Notes: generated by a model not told the origin, from the letters alone. A DNA stretch of 64,000 nt from Planctobacterium marinum (GCF_020687805.1 NZ_JAJEWQ010000005.1:62001-126000); one strand, 5' to 3'; positions 9,616-18,537 are shown, counted from the stretch's first letter. A program made the numbers and translations.

Positions 9616-11412
9616 TTGAGCTTGTACCGTCGGCCTGCCAGTTTAATCTCTGTGACACCAGTAAAAGCCTTTGGTTTGGCGTTACTGCTGACTGTGTTCG
9701 CAACACAAACTGAGGCAAGGCAGTACAAAAGCAAACTGTTTAACAACAGTGACCACAACCTGGGAGCGGCGGAAAGTCAGGCACTCAGTAGCCTGGAGGC
9801 GCGTCTGGCAACAGCTACCGATCCTTGGGAAATTGCGGTTAATGGTCAACATCTGGCGCGTCAGTACGCACAAAACGGGCAATTTGAAAAAGCCGCGCAG
9901 GCCTATCAAAAAGCGCTGAGCACCAATGTGCTGGCAGAACCGGTGGCCCGAGTAATGACCAAAGAATTGGCCTATGTACTACTGCAATTAAAGCGCTTTG
10001 CTCAGGTTGGCCCTTTGTTCTCCCACTCATCCATGGATAATGAGGAACGACTATTAGTGGCCAGAGCTGCGCTGGGCTTACAGCGTTTCCACGAGGTAGT
10101 GGCAATTCTCACCCAGATCACTGAAAACAGTGCAGCGCTGCCGGATGAGCAATTGCAACAGGTTGCAGAATTGGCCTATCAGGCCAGTGCCTTTGCAATG
10201 GCGATAGACGCTATCAAGGCATTGCTTTTGCGCCATCCTGAGGATATGACACTGATCCGGCAACTCACAGGTTTGTATATCAAGACGCAAAAATTCAATG
10301 CTGCACTGGATTTGTGGTCATTAGCCAGCAATCAAAGTCGCTTTGTGGATGAGCAAGACTGGTTGTTATTGGTGGAGCTTTATCAACGGCAAACTATGCC
10401 GGATAAAGCCGCCCGAATTTTGGATAACGCTTTACAAAGCAGCACAGTTAACGCAACGGTCCGTCATTGGTACAGATTATTTGAACTCTGGTATCAGGCC
10501 AGGGAAACTGACGCCGCGATGACCAGTCTGAACAACAGCCTGCGGCTCTCTTCAGATATCCAGCAAGGGCTATTGTTAGCTGACTTGCAGCACAAAGCAG
10601 AACAATGGCAAAACCTGTTGGACACCCTGACCTTCACTTGCCAGCAAGTGTTGCCAGATCGTTTTACTGGCAAAGCCAACCTGTTGTTGGGGATTGCTTA
10701 TCACAAACTGGGGCAAGCGGATGAAGCCCGCCGGGCCTTTATTAACGCCTCATTAGTCAGTGGTGAAAAAGCCAAAGCCAGAGAGTGGTTGGCGTTTATT
10801 GAAGCCTCCCCCGCCAACGAAGCAGAAATGTCAGAATTAAAAGGACTTTGTTTGCCGGAGGAAACCCGTATTAAACTGCCGGAATCCTCCCGCACTGATA
10901 AACCACGAGCAAGTGCGGAAACTGACAAAACAAAACCGACTTCAAAAAATGACGCGCCGCCGCTGGAAATAAAAACATTACCGGCCACGCGATTTTATGG
11001 CACCCGGGTCACTACGACCCCGCAAGAGCTACCTCAAACCATTAAAAGACGCACCTTTGCCCTGATCAAAAGCCTGATGAAATCCGGCGGTGGCATTGCC
11101 GGTAATATGCACCTGTTACTGGATGATATTCCCACCGAATCCTCTCTGACCTTAACCATTGCTTTTCCCTTTTCTGGCGCGCCTGCAAATCGCGGTGTTA
11201 ACCGCATTGTGCCTGAACCAGAGCATCAGGCCCTTAGCTGGAAATACAATGGCCCGGCGGTGGATATCAATCAACAATGGGCGCAATTTATCCAGCAGGC
11301 CATTGCAGAACAACACCAGCTCAATGGCCGCGCCAGAATGGTATTTTTATCCGACACCAGTGGCACTGACTTGCTGGATGTGGAATTGCAACTATTGTTG
11401 CATTTCCCCTGA
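9616..11412 (+). CDS. TPR-repeat protein of the TonB operon
   Basis: 598 residues starting at TTG immediately after the tonB stop. A hydrophobic N-terminal segment (about 15-30, ending near ATQTEA) looks like a signal peptide, so the protein is probably periplasmic. Tetratricopeptide-type helical repeats fill about 60-390 (for example EKAAQAYQKAL and KLGQADEARRAFINA). A low-complexity Lys/Thr/Ser linker follows, then a C-terminal domain (about 450-598). A TPR protein as last gene is usual in these DUF3450/TtpC operons; its role in the complex is not established. The gene ends 2 nt from the convergent yghU gene. Confidence 0.8.
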   Translation: MSLYRRPASLISVTPVKAFGLALLLTVFATQTEARQYKSKLFNNSDHNLGAAESQALSSLEARLATATDPWEIAVNGQHLARQYAQNGQFEKAAQAYQKALSTNVLAEPVARVMTKELAYVLLQLKRFAQVGPLFSHSSMDNEERLLVARAALGLQRFHEVVAILTQITENSAALPDEQLQQVAELAYQASAFAMAIDAIKALLLRHPEDMTLIRQLTGLYIKTQKFNAALDLWSLASNQSRFVDEQDWLLLVELYQRQTMPDKAARILDNALQSSTVNATVRHWYRLFELWYQARETDAAMTSLNNSLRLSSDIQQGLLLADLQHKAEQWQNLLDTLTFTCQQVLPDRFTGKANLLLGIAYHKLGQADEARRAFINASLVSGEKAKAREWLAFIEASPANEAEMSELKGLCLPEETRIKLPESSRTDKPRASAETDKTKPTSKNDAPPLEIKTLPATRFYGTRVTTTPQELPQTIKRRTFALIKSLMKSGGGIAGNMHLLLDDIPTESSLTLTIAFPFSGAPANRGVNRIVPEPEHQALSWKYNGPAVDINQQWAQFIQQAIAEQHQLNGRARMVFLSDTSGTDLLDVELQLLLHFP

Positions 11413-11414
11413 GA

Positions 11415-12281
11415 TCAGGAGGATGTTTCCAGCTTATCCTGCGTTTTGTGTTGAAAGTCGTCGGCGTCGTGGCGCTCATGCAATTGCTCGTGCAGTTCCC
11501 CCCAGGAGCGATTTACCATTCGGCCACGTTGCACTGCAGGTCGTTCATCCAGCAAATGCGCCCAGCGCATAACATGTTGGTATTCCTGCACCTGCAGAAA
11601 CTCAGCAGCGTTGTACAAGCGGCCCAGTACCAGATTGCCCATCCAGGGCCAGATGGCGATATCAGCAATACTGTAGGTTTCACCGGCGACATAGGTGTTG
11701 TTGGCCAGTTGCTTGTCCAGTACATCCAGTAAACGCTTAGTTTCCATGGAAAAGCGATTGATAGGATATTCAAATTTTTCCGGGGCATAATTGTAAAAGT
11801 GACCAAAGCCACCACCGACGCTGGGTGCGCTACCCATCTGCCAGAACAACCAATTCAGGGTTTCTGTACGGGCTGCCCCCGAAGGCAAAAACTCGCCAAA
11901 CTTTTCCGCCAGATGTAATAAAATGGCACCCGATTCAAACACCCGAAGAGGATGGTCAGAGGACAGGTCCAGTAACGCCGGAATTTTTGAGTTAGGGTTA
12001 ATGTCGACAAAGCCACTGCTAAACTGATCGCCCTCACCAATATTAATCAGCCAGGCATCATATTCGGCTCCGGCGTGTCCCAGGGCCAGTAGTTCTTCCA
12101 GCATGATGGTGACTTTGGCGCCATTTGGAGTCGCCAACGAATACAATTGCAAAGGGTGTTTGCCTTGTGGCAGGTCTTTTTCATGGGTAGCTCCAGACAC
12201 AGGGCGATTGATATTGGCAAAGGCGCCACCGTTGCCTGGTTGCCATTGCCAAATCTGTGGCGGTTGATAGGTGTTGGTCAT
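11415..12281 (-). CDS. yghU: YghU-type glutathione S-transferase / disulfide-bond oxidoreductase
   Basis: 288 residues, the same length as E. coli YghU. N-terminal thioredoxin-fold GST domain with LYSLATPNGAKVTIMLEEL and the NPNSKIPAL loop before the cis-Pro, then FESGAILLHLAEKFG, the glutathione gamma-glutamyl contact. The C-terminal helical domain has YSIADIAIWPW, the GST N-capping region. YghU/YfcG-type enzymes bind two glutathiones and reduce disulfides and organic peroxides in the cytosol. RBS GGAGAAC precedes the ATG. A near-perfect palindrome lies 24-37 bases upstream of the start. Confidence 0.9.
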   Translation of the reverse strand: MTNTYQPPQIWQWQPGNGGAFANINRPVSGATHEKDLPQGKHPLQLYSLATPNGAKVTIMLEELLALGHAGAEYDAWLINIGEGDQFSSGFVDINPNSKIPALLDLSSDHPLRVFESGAILLHLAEKFGEFLPSGAARTETLNWLFWQMGSAPSVGGGFGHFYNYAPEKFEYPINRFSMETKRLLDVLDKQLANNTYVAGETYSIADIAIWPWMGNLVLGRLYNAAEFLQVQEYQHVMRWAHLLDERPAVQRGRMVNRSWGELHEQLHERHDADDFQHKTQDKLETSS

Positions 12282-12304
12282 AAAATGTTCTCCGGGATGA
12301 TAAA

Positions 12305-12318
12305 ATACTGTTCAGTAT
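12305..12318. promoter_or_regulatory. Palindrome in yghU / histidine kinase intergenic region
   Basis: ATACTG-TT-CAGTAT, six-base arms that are perfectly complementary, between the divergent yghU and histidine kinase genes. On the minus strand it contains a TATACT that could serve as the yghU -10 element, so a repressor bound here would block yghU. The regulator is unknown; it does not match a LexA or Fur box. Confidence 0.3.
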
Positions 12319-12416
12319 AAAACTTTATATGAATGACAGGTTTTAAAATCAAGAAATTTCCAATAAAAAAGAATAAAGTATAGAAGAGCGAATCAAATTG
12401 GAGGAAATAGCTTAGG

Positions 12417-15400
12417 ATGCGCACCCTTGTGATTCTGATAATCGCCCTGTTGGCAATGGGAAAACACGCGATTGCTGCCAGCATTTTTGCACAGGGTGAT
12501 TTGTATTTTGAATCGGTGGCAGATCACCGCGACATCCCCGATGGCATCGTTACTTCACTGGTCCAGGATAGCCAGGGTTTCATCTGGATAGGCACCCAAC
12601 AAGGCGCAGTGCGTTACGACGGCTATCAGTTTACCCCCTTCAGACACACACCCGGCGACCGCAATTCGTTGGCCGGTAATTACATCAGAACCATCTGGAA
12701 CGCACCTGACGGAAAAATCTGGTTTGGCACCTTCAGTGACGGCATTTCTGTACTCAACCCCGCCACTAACCGTTTCGAGCATTTCGACCTGAGTCAGGAC
12801 AGTGATAGCCGCAACGGTAATTCTATCCGGGCCATCGTGGGAGAAGCCAGTCAGCGGGTCTGGGTTGCCACGAATCAGGGGCTGAATTATCTCAATCCTT
12901 ACAGCAAAGAAACCGTCGCTATAACAGCCATTAACGGCTGCGAAACTGTGTATCAGGACAAAGGACCGCGCAGTCTGTTTATGGATACCAGCCAGGGATT
13001 ATGGTTGGGCACTCAGAACGGGCTATGCCGCATTAATTTACCCTCTCAAAGTTTCAATGGAAATGTATTGTCTGGTCGCAGTTTTGCGGCATTTGATGGT
13101 ATTCAGATACACACCCTGACTCAGTCCCACTCAGGTCTGATGCTGGTTGGCACCTTACAACAGGGATTGGCTAAATTCGATCCTAAAACGCTGGAACTAA
13201 GCTGGTTAGACAGTGGTCCGGACAAACTGGGGCATCCCTGGGTGGTCTCCATTGTTGAATCAGAACCAGGACAGGCCTGGATTGGCACCCTGGACGGCGG
13301 TATTAGTATCATTGATATCGACTCGTTGCAGATCGTCAAACAAATCAGGCACGACCGCAGTATAAACAGCAGTATCAATCAGAATAATATTGGCGCGATA
13401 TTCAGGGACAATGCCGGACTGATGTGGATTGGTACCTGGGGTGCCGGATTAAACCTGTTTGCGCCCCACAATGACAGCATCAGAACACTAAGGCACAGCC
13501 CCTATCGCCCGGACAGCATCAAAAACGCAAGAATTCGGGCTATTGCGGAAACCGACAAGGGTGATATCTGGCTCGGCTATAGTCAGGCCGGGTTAACCCG
13601 AATCGACAACCAGCTCGGCACAATTCAACATTTTGATGAATCCGGCAATGCGTCGGCAACGTTGCCGGAAAATGATATTTTGTCGTTGTTGCATACCCAA
13701 AACGGTGAAATTTGGGTAGGAACCCGACGCAAAGGGCTATTCAGTTACAACCCGCAACAGCAAGTTTTTCAGGCCTACCCGGTAGCCGCGCAGCAGGGAT
13801 TTAACACCATTACCACCATGGTGGCGGATAACAAGCAACGGGTTTGGCTGGGTTCCACCAAAGGCGTGGCCTATATTGACCTAAGCGACCAGTCTTTCAG
13901 GCTGTTAGATGATTATGCCCATTACGAACCCATTCGGGGAAGAATCACCTATGCCCTGGCATGGCAACCTCCCGCCAGTCTCTGGGTAGGTACAGACGAT
14001 GGACTATTTCACATTGACTCCGACACGCAGCATGTCACCGAAATCAACAGCTCGACAGAACTGCCGGGCGAGTTGTCAGACAATGCCATAAACAGTTTGC
14101 ACGTAGACAGAAACAACCAACTTTGGGTTGCAACAGAGAGTGGCCTGGACAAACTGGACAGTTGGGACGGCAAAACCGCTACCTTTGTTTCTGTAAATCA
14201 ACAGTTGCAAATCGAACAAACCTACACTGCCAATATTCTATCTGATCACCTGGGTCGCATATGGCATTACAAAGGCGTGTACGACATTGAAAATCAGCAA
14301 TCCATTGATTTAAGCCACAATAACAAATGGGATATTGGCACCATCTGGTTGGGCTCTCAGGTTGTTACTCAGGATGGGATTATTCTGTTCGGTGGCAATG
14401 AAGGGTTGTTGCTGGTTGCCCCAGAAAAATTTGGCAACTGGTGGTACAACCCGCCGCTGGTGATCAGTTCAGCGGAAATTAACGGTCAGCCTGTTCAGCT
14501 TGATCTGAATCAGCCGGTTCCTTTAGCACCCGATACAAAAGGGATTTCATTTGAGTTTTCGGCGCTGGACTATACCGGGCCGCAAAAGATATTGTACCGA
14601 TGGCGGCTATCCGGATTTAATGAACAATGGCAATACGGCAATGCCGATAATCGCCGGGCAACTTACACGAATTTGTCTCCGGGCAAATATCGCCTGGAAG
14701 TGGAAAGCACCAACAGCGCCGGTACCTGGATGTCTAACCAGATTGCAATCGAGTTGCTGAGCTTACCCGCCTGGTACGAGACCTGGTGGTTTTACCTGGC
14801 CGTATTGCTGGGGCTGTTAACCGGCATCTGGTATTTGTTTGTGATACGCACACATCATCTGGTGCGGCAGAAGAAAAAACTGGATCAGCAGATTTACCAA
14901 AAAACCCAGGAACTAATTCAGGTGAACAATGACAAAGATCGCATTATGTCGATTCTTGCCCATGACATTAACAATAAGATCTCAATCGGTCTGGGTTATC
15001 TGGATTTAATTAAACTAACCAAACAGGTGAGCCCAACATCGGAGCTACACAACTATCTTGATCAGGCCATTAACGCCGGAAAAAGCTGTTCTGAGTTGGT
15101 GGAAGAGTTGCGGGACTACGGCAAACTCAGCAACGAAAGTAACGAAGTCACCCTGAAAACCAATAACGTGGTTAAAATATTGGCAAGACTGGTAGAAGCC
15201 CACCAGCCCAAAGCATTGGCTAAAAAAATCCCGTTGCTTTTTGAATTCCAGAAAGACGTGATCTTCTGCGATATACACCAGGCTAAGTTTGCCAGAATTA
15301 TTGAAAACTTACTGAGCAACGCCATCAAGTTTTCTTCGGAACAACAGCGAGTATCGGTGACGGTGACTAGCGCAAGCGGTAAGGTCAGGATCACCGTTGC

Positions 15401-15617
15401 AGACCAGGGCATAGGGATACCCGAGGATATCAGCACACAATTGTTTTCCGCCTTTACCAACAGTGGCCGCAGCGGTACACACAATGAAAAATCTACCGGA
15501 CTGGGGCTGTACATTGTGAAAAAGCTGGTGGAGCAACACCGGGGACGGGTTTGGTTTGAATCAAAAGAAGGGCAAGGCTCGCAATTTTTCATTGAGTTAC
15601 CCGCCACCGACGCCTGA
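12417..15617 (+). CDS. Two-propeller sensor histidine kinase (reg_prop, Y_Y_Y, HisKA, HATPase)
   Basis: 1066 residues. A signal peptide (cleaved near HAIAAS) leads to two periplasmic beta propellers (about 30-690) made of repeated W-hG-T blades such as GFIWIGTQQGAVRYDG. A Y_Y_Y domain (about 690-780) and one membrane helix (about 788-808) follow, then a cytoplasmic coiled coil, HisKA with His849 in SILAHDINNKISI, and a HATPase domain with the N box (ENLLSNAIKF) and G boxes. It resembles the sensor part of hybrid systems that detect polysaccharide fragments, but it has no receiver or DNA-binding domain. No response regulator gene is adjacent, so its partner lies elsewhere. The usual Pro after the His-Asp motif is absent. 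Confidence 0.88.
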   Translation: MRTLVILIIALLAMGKHAIAASIFAQGDLYFESVADHRDIPDGIVTSLVQDSQGFIWIGTQQGAVRYDGYQFTPFRHTPGDRNSLAGNYIRTIWNAPDGKIWFGTFSDGISVLNPATNRFEHFDLSQDSDSRNGNSIRAIVGEASQRVWVATNQGLNYLNPYSKETVAITAINGCETVYQDKGPRSLFMDTSQGLWLGTQNGLCRINLPSQSFNGNVLSGRSFAAFDGIQIHTLTQSHSGLMLVGTLQQGLAKFDPKTLELSWLDSGPDKLGHPWVVSIVESEPGQAWIGTLDGGISIIDIDSLQIVKQIRHDRSINSSINQNNIGAIFRDNAGLMWIGTWGAGLNLFAPHNDSIRTLRHSPYRPDSIKNARIRAIAETDKGDIWLGYSQAGLTRIDNQLGTIQHFDESGNASATLPENDILSLLHTQNGEIWVGTRRKGLFSYNPQQQVFQAYPVAAQQGFNTITTMVADNKQRVWLGSTKGVAYIDLSDQSFRLLDDYAHYEPIRGRITYALAWQPPASLWVGTDDGLFHIDSDTQHVTEINSSTELPGELSDNAINSLHVDRNNQLWVATESGLDKLDSWDGKTATFVSVNQQLQIEQTYTANILSDHLGRIWHYKGVYDIENQQSIDLSHNNKWDIGTIWLGSQVVTQDGIILFGGNEGLLLVAPEKFGNWWYNPPLVISSAEINGQPVQLDLNQPVPLAPDTKGISFEFSALDYTGPQKILYRWRLSGFNEQWQYGNADNRRATYTNLSPGKYRLEVESTNSAGTWMSNQIAIELLSLPAWYETWWFYLAVLLGLLTGIWYLFVIRTHHLVRQKKKLDQQIYQKTQELIQVNNDKDRIMSILAHDINNKISIGLGYLDLIKLTKQVSPTSELHNYLDQAINAGKSCSELVEELRDYGKLSNESNEVTLKTNNVVKILARLVEAHQPKALAKKIPLLFEFQKDVIFCDIHQAKFARIIENLLSNAIKFSSEQQRVSVTVTSASGKVRITVADQGIGIPEDISTQLFSAFTNSGRSGTHNEKSTGLGLYIVKKLVEQHRGRVWFESKEGQGSQFFIELPATDA

Positions 15618-15737
15618 GGCCCACATCACCATCCAACTTTGGTATGAAACCGGATGAAAATGACCTAATTGCATTGCATTCGCTCCGCAATCCGTTAGAT
15701 TGGATAGACTATTAAAGCAATAAAGTTTAGAGCACCT

Positions 15738-16829
15738 ATGTTTGTACTTGCCACAACCCACCAAAGTGCGCTTGATGAAAGCGCGAGCCTGCGCTCTCAG
15801 TTACGAGAGCTGGAAGATTCGTTAGCTCATCTGGAAAAAGAAAACCGCGCCCTGAAAGAAGAACTGTACGCCAAAAAAGAAATCAGCAATGACTATGAAA
15901 CGGAGTTAGTTAAATGTATGTCAGGCTCGCTGCGCCAGGTAGAAGGCGTTCGCGAAACGGTACTCAGCTCTTTTCAGCGCATTGACGAAGAATCGCAGTC
16001 GGTGCGTCAGGTAGCCGAATTATTCGATACTTCCTCCAGCTCATTAGCCAGCATTGTTGCCTCTATGGAAGAGATGGGGAACAAGATGGGCGGCATGACC
16101 AGCAGTATCAACGGGTTGTCGGAAAAAGCCGACAGCATCAACAAATTTGTCTCCACTATCACCAGTATTTCTGATCAAACCAACTTACTGGCCCTCAACG
16201 CCGCCATCGAAGCCGCGCGAGCCGGTGACGCTGGGCGAGGGTTCAGCGTGGTTGCCGATGAGGTCCGAAGCCTGGCGACGGAAACAAACAAGTCCGCCAG
16301 TGAAGTAGCCGACCTGGTCACAAATATTATCAGTTCCACCAAATACGCCGTCAGTGCCGTTGATGAGCTTAAAGGCAACAACGAAAGCCTGTCCGACGGG
16401 GTCGGTCAGCTTAATGAGCATTACTCCGCTATTGTGGATTGCTGCAGCTCAATGAAAGAGGCGATTTCCGATACCACACATCGCACTTTTATTCAGACGG
16501 TAAAACTGGATCACATTGTCTGGAAGGCTGATGTTTATGCCGTGTTGCAGGGACAAAGTAGCAAGGACATCAATGACTTTTCCGATCACAGCAGTTGCCG
16601 TCTAGGCCAATGGTATCAGGGATCTGGCAGAGAAATATTTAGTCGCAACAAAGCTTTCAGCGACCTCGACGCGCCTCACGCGGAAGTGCATCGCAGTGGT
16701 GTCGCAGCCATGAAAGAAGCGCAAAATGGCAATCAGGATGCCGCCATCAAATATTTAATCAAAATGGAAAGTGCCAGCGAGAAAGTATTGTCCATCCTGG
16801 ATCAACTGGGCCGCGACTGGAAAGATTAG
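15738..16829 (+). CDS. Soluble methyl-accepting chemotaxis protein with C-terminal CZB zinc-binding domain
   Basis: 363 residues with no membrane segment: N-terminal coiled coil (10-55), MCP signalling hairpin with [20 protein letters not shown] at about 144-163, then a CZB domain (about 250-363). The zinc ligands are visible: His259 ([11 protein letters not shown]), Cys287 (CRLGQWY), His314 and His318 (APHAEVH). CZB receptors such as TlpD sense zinc and hypochlorous acid through the reactive Cys-Zn site. It is a cytoplasmic receptor that would signal to CheA/CheW. It converges with the zinc-related DUF2796/MerC operon, sharing an intergenic hairpin. Confidence 0.9.
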   Translation: MFVLATTHQSALDESASLRSQLRELEDSLAHLEKENRALKEELYAKKEISNDYETELVKCMSGSLRQVEGVRETVLSSFQRIDEESQSVRQVAELFDTSSSSLASIVASMEEMGNKMGGMTSSINGLSEKADSINKFVSTITSISDQTNLLALNAAIEAARAGDAGRGFSVVADEVRSLATETNKSASEVADLVTNIISSTKYAVSAVDELKGNNESLSDGVGQLNEHYSAIVDCCSSMKEAISDTTHRTFIQTVKLDHIVWKADVYAVLQGQSSKDINDFSDHSSCRLGQWYQGSGREIFSRNKAFSDLDAPHAEVHRSGVAAMKEAQNGNQDAAIKYLIKMESASEKVLSILDQLGRDWKD

Positions 16830-16850
16830 CCTTGTCACAGTGACAAAATC

Positions 16851-16866
16851 GGGACCTTCGGGTCCC
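16851..16866 (-). terminator. UUCG-loop hairpin between convergent genes
   Basis: GGGACC-TTCG-GGTCCC is a perfect six-pair stem with a stable tetraloop. On the minus strand it is followed by GATTTTG, so it best serves the DUF2796 operon. The adjacent TTGTCAC-A-GTGACAA palindrome (16832-16846) may add stability for the plus-strand gene. Confidence 0.6.
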
Positions 16867-16873
16867 AACGTCA

Positions 16874-17602
16874 CTAAAATTCAATAACCTGTTGTGCAGA
16901 ATTAATGACGGCTGCCCCCTGGCCGGCCTCAGTAATCCATTGTAAACGTACCTGCTCAATCCCCGGAAACAGCGTCTGAAGCGTTACCTGCACAGATTCA
17001 GGTGACTGGGACGCACATTGATATAAGTAGTTAACGGTGATTTCCGCATGTTCGTCTTCAGGGTGTTCATGCTCATCATGATGCTCGTGCTTATCATGAT
17101 GCTCGTGCTTATCGTGATGTTCGTGCTTATCATGATGCTCATGCTTATCATGGTGCTCGTGCTTATCATGGTGCTCGTGCTTATCATGGTGCTCGTGCTT
17201 ATCATGGTGCTCGTGCTTATCATGGTGCTCGTGCTTATCGTGGTGCTCGTGCTTTGGCGGATGGCCATGCTCAGCCTCACTATCCTGCCATGAGTATCGC
17301 ACTTCTGTAGAGGTTAACGCACACTCTGTACCGCTTAACACCATCCACTCAGCTCCTTTCAGGTCTGCAACAGCACTATTGAGCAGCCATTTATCTTCCG
17401 GCATTTCCGGGCGGTATTCAAACCCCACGATATTAGCTAATGGACTACTGAGTGAAACAGATACCTGATGGTTTTCACCAACAATCTGAAGTTCAACTTC
17501 GCCATGGGTATGAGCAGACTGACCATGGGCTGCCATTGTATTCAACGCAAATAGAGTGCAAATCAGTGCGGTACGCATAGTACGACTCGCTTTTGTTGTC
17601 AT
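16874..17602 (-). CDS. DUF2796 family secreted protein with expanded His-rich repeat
   Basis: 242 residues. A signal peptide (ending near MAAHGQS) is followed by a DUF2796 domain starting AHTHGEVELQIVG. At about 117-176 there are ten copies of the hexapeptide KHEHHD, then EHEHPEDEH. The C-terminal half ends in a short conserved module. The His/Asp/Glu tract would bind many divalent metal ions. DUF2796 genes often sit in zinc-deficiency (Zur) regulons, and a Zur-like box lies upstream of the leading gene of this pair. It begins 2 nt after the MerC-like stop, so the two are co-transcribed. Likely a periplasmic zinc-binding or zinc-scavenging protein; the metal is inferred. Confidence 0.8.
   Translation of the reverse strand: MTTKASRTMRTALICTLFALNTMAAHGQSAHTHGEVELQIVGENHQVSVSLSSPLANIVGFEYRPEMPEDKWLLNSAVADLKGAEWMVLSGTECALTSTEVRYSWQDSEAEHGHPPKHEHHDKHEHHDKHEHHDKHEHHDKHEHHDKHEHHDKHEHHDKHEHHDKHEHHDKHEHHDEHEHPEDEHAEITVNYLYQCASQSPESVQVTLQTLFPGIEQVRLQWITEAGQGAAVINSAQQVIEF
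17074..17254 (-). repeat. In-frame 18-bp tandem repeat encoding KHEHHD
   Basis: Ten 18-bp units inside the DUF2796 gene. Five successive units are identical at the base level while the outer ones differ by one to three bases, mostly synonymous. This pattern suggests recent expansion by slippage or unequal crossing over in the centre of the array. The unit is a multiple of three, so copy-number change preserves the frame and only alters the number of His-rich modules. Confidence 0.92.
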
Positions 17603-17604
17603 TA

Positions 17605-17976
17605 TCAGGAGGGTTGCAGTGCCGACAGGCGACGATTCATCTGATGGGCATAGATCAAAATGCCACCGCCGATAACCGTCAAGATGGTTTCTAAAACGTG
17701 CAGGTGCCAGATCATTTCCAGCATCAAGGAAATGGTTAATAACACTAACCCAATCACACCTAAAAGCAGCGGTTGCTTATCGCCATGTTGACGACGGGCG
17801 TGCGGGAAACTCAGGGTTGCGAACAACAATACCGGCAGGAAAAAGACCAAATGGATCTCAGACGTATGCCAGGTGGCAGAAATGACACCGGTTCCACCAA
17901 GCACTAATAACACTGCGCTTAACACACAATGTACAATGCATAAACTTGACAAAACTGTACCAATAATATCGCGCAC
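17605..17976 (-). CDS. MerC-family membrane protein
   Basis: 123 residues starting at GTG, with four membrane helices (about 8-30, 40-56, 67-87, 92-110). The first helix carries CIVHC, the CxxxC pattern of the MerC family with a His between the two Cys residues, which binds soft metals in the mercury transporter. No mer regulator or reductase is nearby, so mercury resistance is unlikely. The Zur-like box in its promoter and the His-rich protein encoded 2 nt downstream point to zinc. The promoter TTGCGA-16 nt-TATTAT lies at 18008-18035. Confidence 0.78.
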   Translation of the reverse strand: MRDIIGTVLSSLCIVHCVLSAVLLVLGGTGVISATWHTSEIHLVFFLPVLLFATLSFPHARRQHGDKQPLLLGVIGLVLLTISLMLEMIWHLHVLETILTVIGGGILIYAHQMNRRLSALQPS

Positions 17977-17998
17977 GGATGTTCAACCTGATTAATCT

Positions 17999-18035
17999 GG
18001 GTGGGTGATAATATAACATTTCAGAGAATTCGCAA
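17999..18035 (-). promoter_or_regulatory. Zur-like operator overlapping the MerC/DUF2796 promoter
   Basis: The segment TGATAATATAACATTTC (18006-18022) matches the centre and one half of the enterobacterial Zur operator; the other half (GTGGG) is degenerate. Reading the minus strand, a -35 TTGCGA (18035-18030) and -10 TATTAT (18013-18008) with a 16-nt spacer overlap the box, so a bound Zur would block transcription 25-60 nt upstream of the GTG start. Recognised by eye against the known consensus; not scored. Confidence 0.6.
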
Positions 18036-18168
18036 CCTAAATTTCCAGTTTTTTCCGGGCTTTCCTGAATGACATTGTTAACTAATCGTTAAATTTAATT
18101 GATTACAAGGCGATCAATTCATACTACTCTTTGTGTATAGTTTGACGAAAAAATAATGCAGAGCGTAC

Positions 18169-18537
18169 ATGCCCTATCAATTGTCTCTGGAAAATCAGGT
18201 CATCAACGTTGTGTTTAATGGCCATATCGGGACTGAAGACCTGGTTGCACTGGACAAAGAGATCTATGAGCAATGGACCGACCTAAACTGTATTGGTCAT
18301 TTGTACAATTACCTGGATGTGCAGAGTGCTTCCTTCAGTGAAGAAGAAATCAGAAGAATCGCCCTGCTGGATAAAAACGAGTCATTTATTCAGGGGCCTT
18401 TGAAAATCGCGATTGTCGTAGAAGACGAAAACATCATCCGATTTTCCAGAATTTATATCGAAGGCCTGACCGGCTCAGACTGGCAGGCGGAAATCTTTGC
18501 AGACTGCAGCACTGCGATGAATTTTCTTTTAGACTGA
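18169..18537 (+). CDS. Small STAS/SpoIIAA-like protein, function unknown
   Basis: 122 residues, no signal peptide or membrane helix. The pattern of short beta strands and amphipathic helices (INVVFNGHIGTEDLVALDKEI, PLKIAIVVEDENIIRFSRIY, ADCSTAMNFLL at the end) resembles the SpoIIAA/STAS-like fold common in marine gammaproteobacteria, where its job is not known. It stands alone with its own upstream region of about 190 nt, divergent from the MerC operon. Fold assignment is tentative. Confidence 0.55.
   Translation: MPYQLSLENQVINVVFNGHIGTEDLVALDKEIYEQWTDLNCIGHLYNYLDVQSASFSEEEIRRIALLDKNESFIQGPLKIAIVVEDENIIRFSRIYIEGLTGSDWQAEIFADCSTAMNFLLD

Noticed and set aside
15722-15729. Sigma-28 -35 box (TAAAGTTT) before the CZB chemoreceptor
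   Set aside because: The matching -10 would fall at and beyond the start codon, and no GCCGATAA-like element is present.
17074-17254. CRISPR-like repeat array
   Set aside because: Units are 18 bp, directly adjacent without spacers, and in frame within a gene.
17048-17293. Hydrophobic Met/Leu/Val repeat protein on the plus strand
   Set aside because: It is the antisense reading of the KHEHHD repeat; no RBS, no domain, and the minus-strand frame extends through a whole DUF2796 gene.
17605-17976. Mercury resistance transporter
   Set aside because: The MerC family is right, but there are no merR, merA or merP genes nearby and the promoter carries a Zur-like box.
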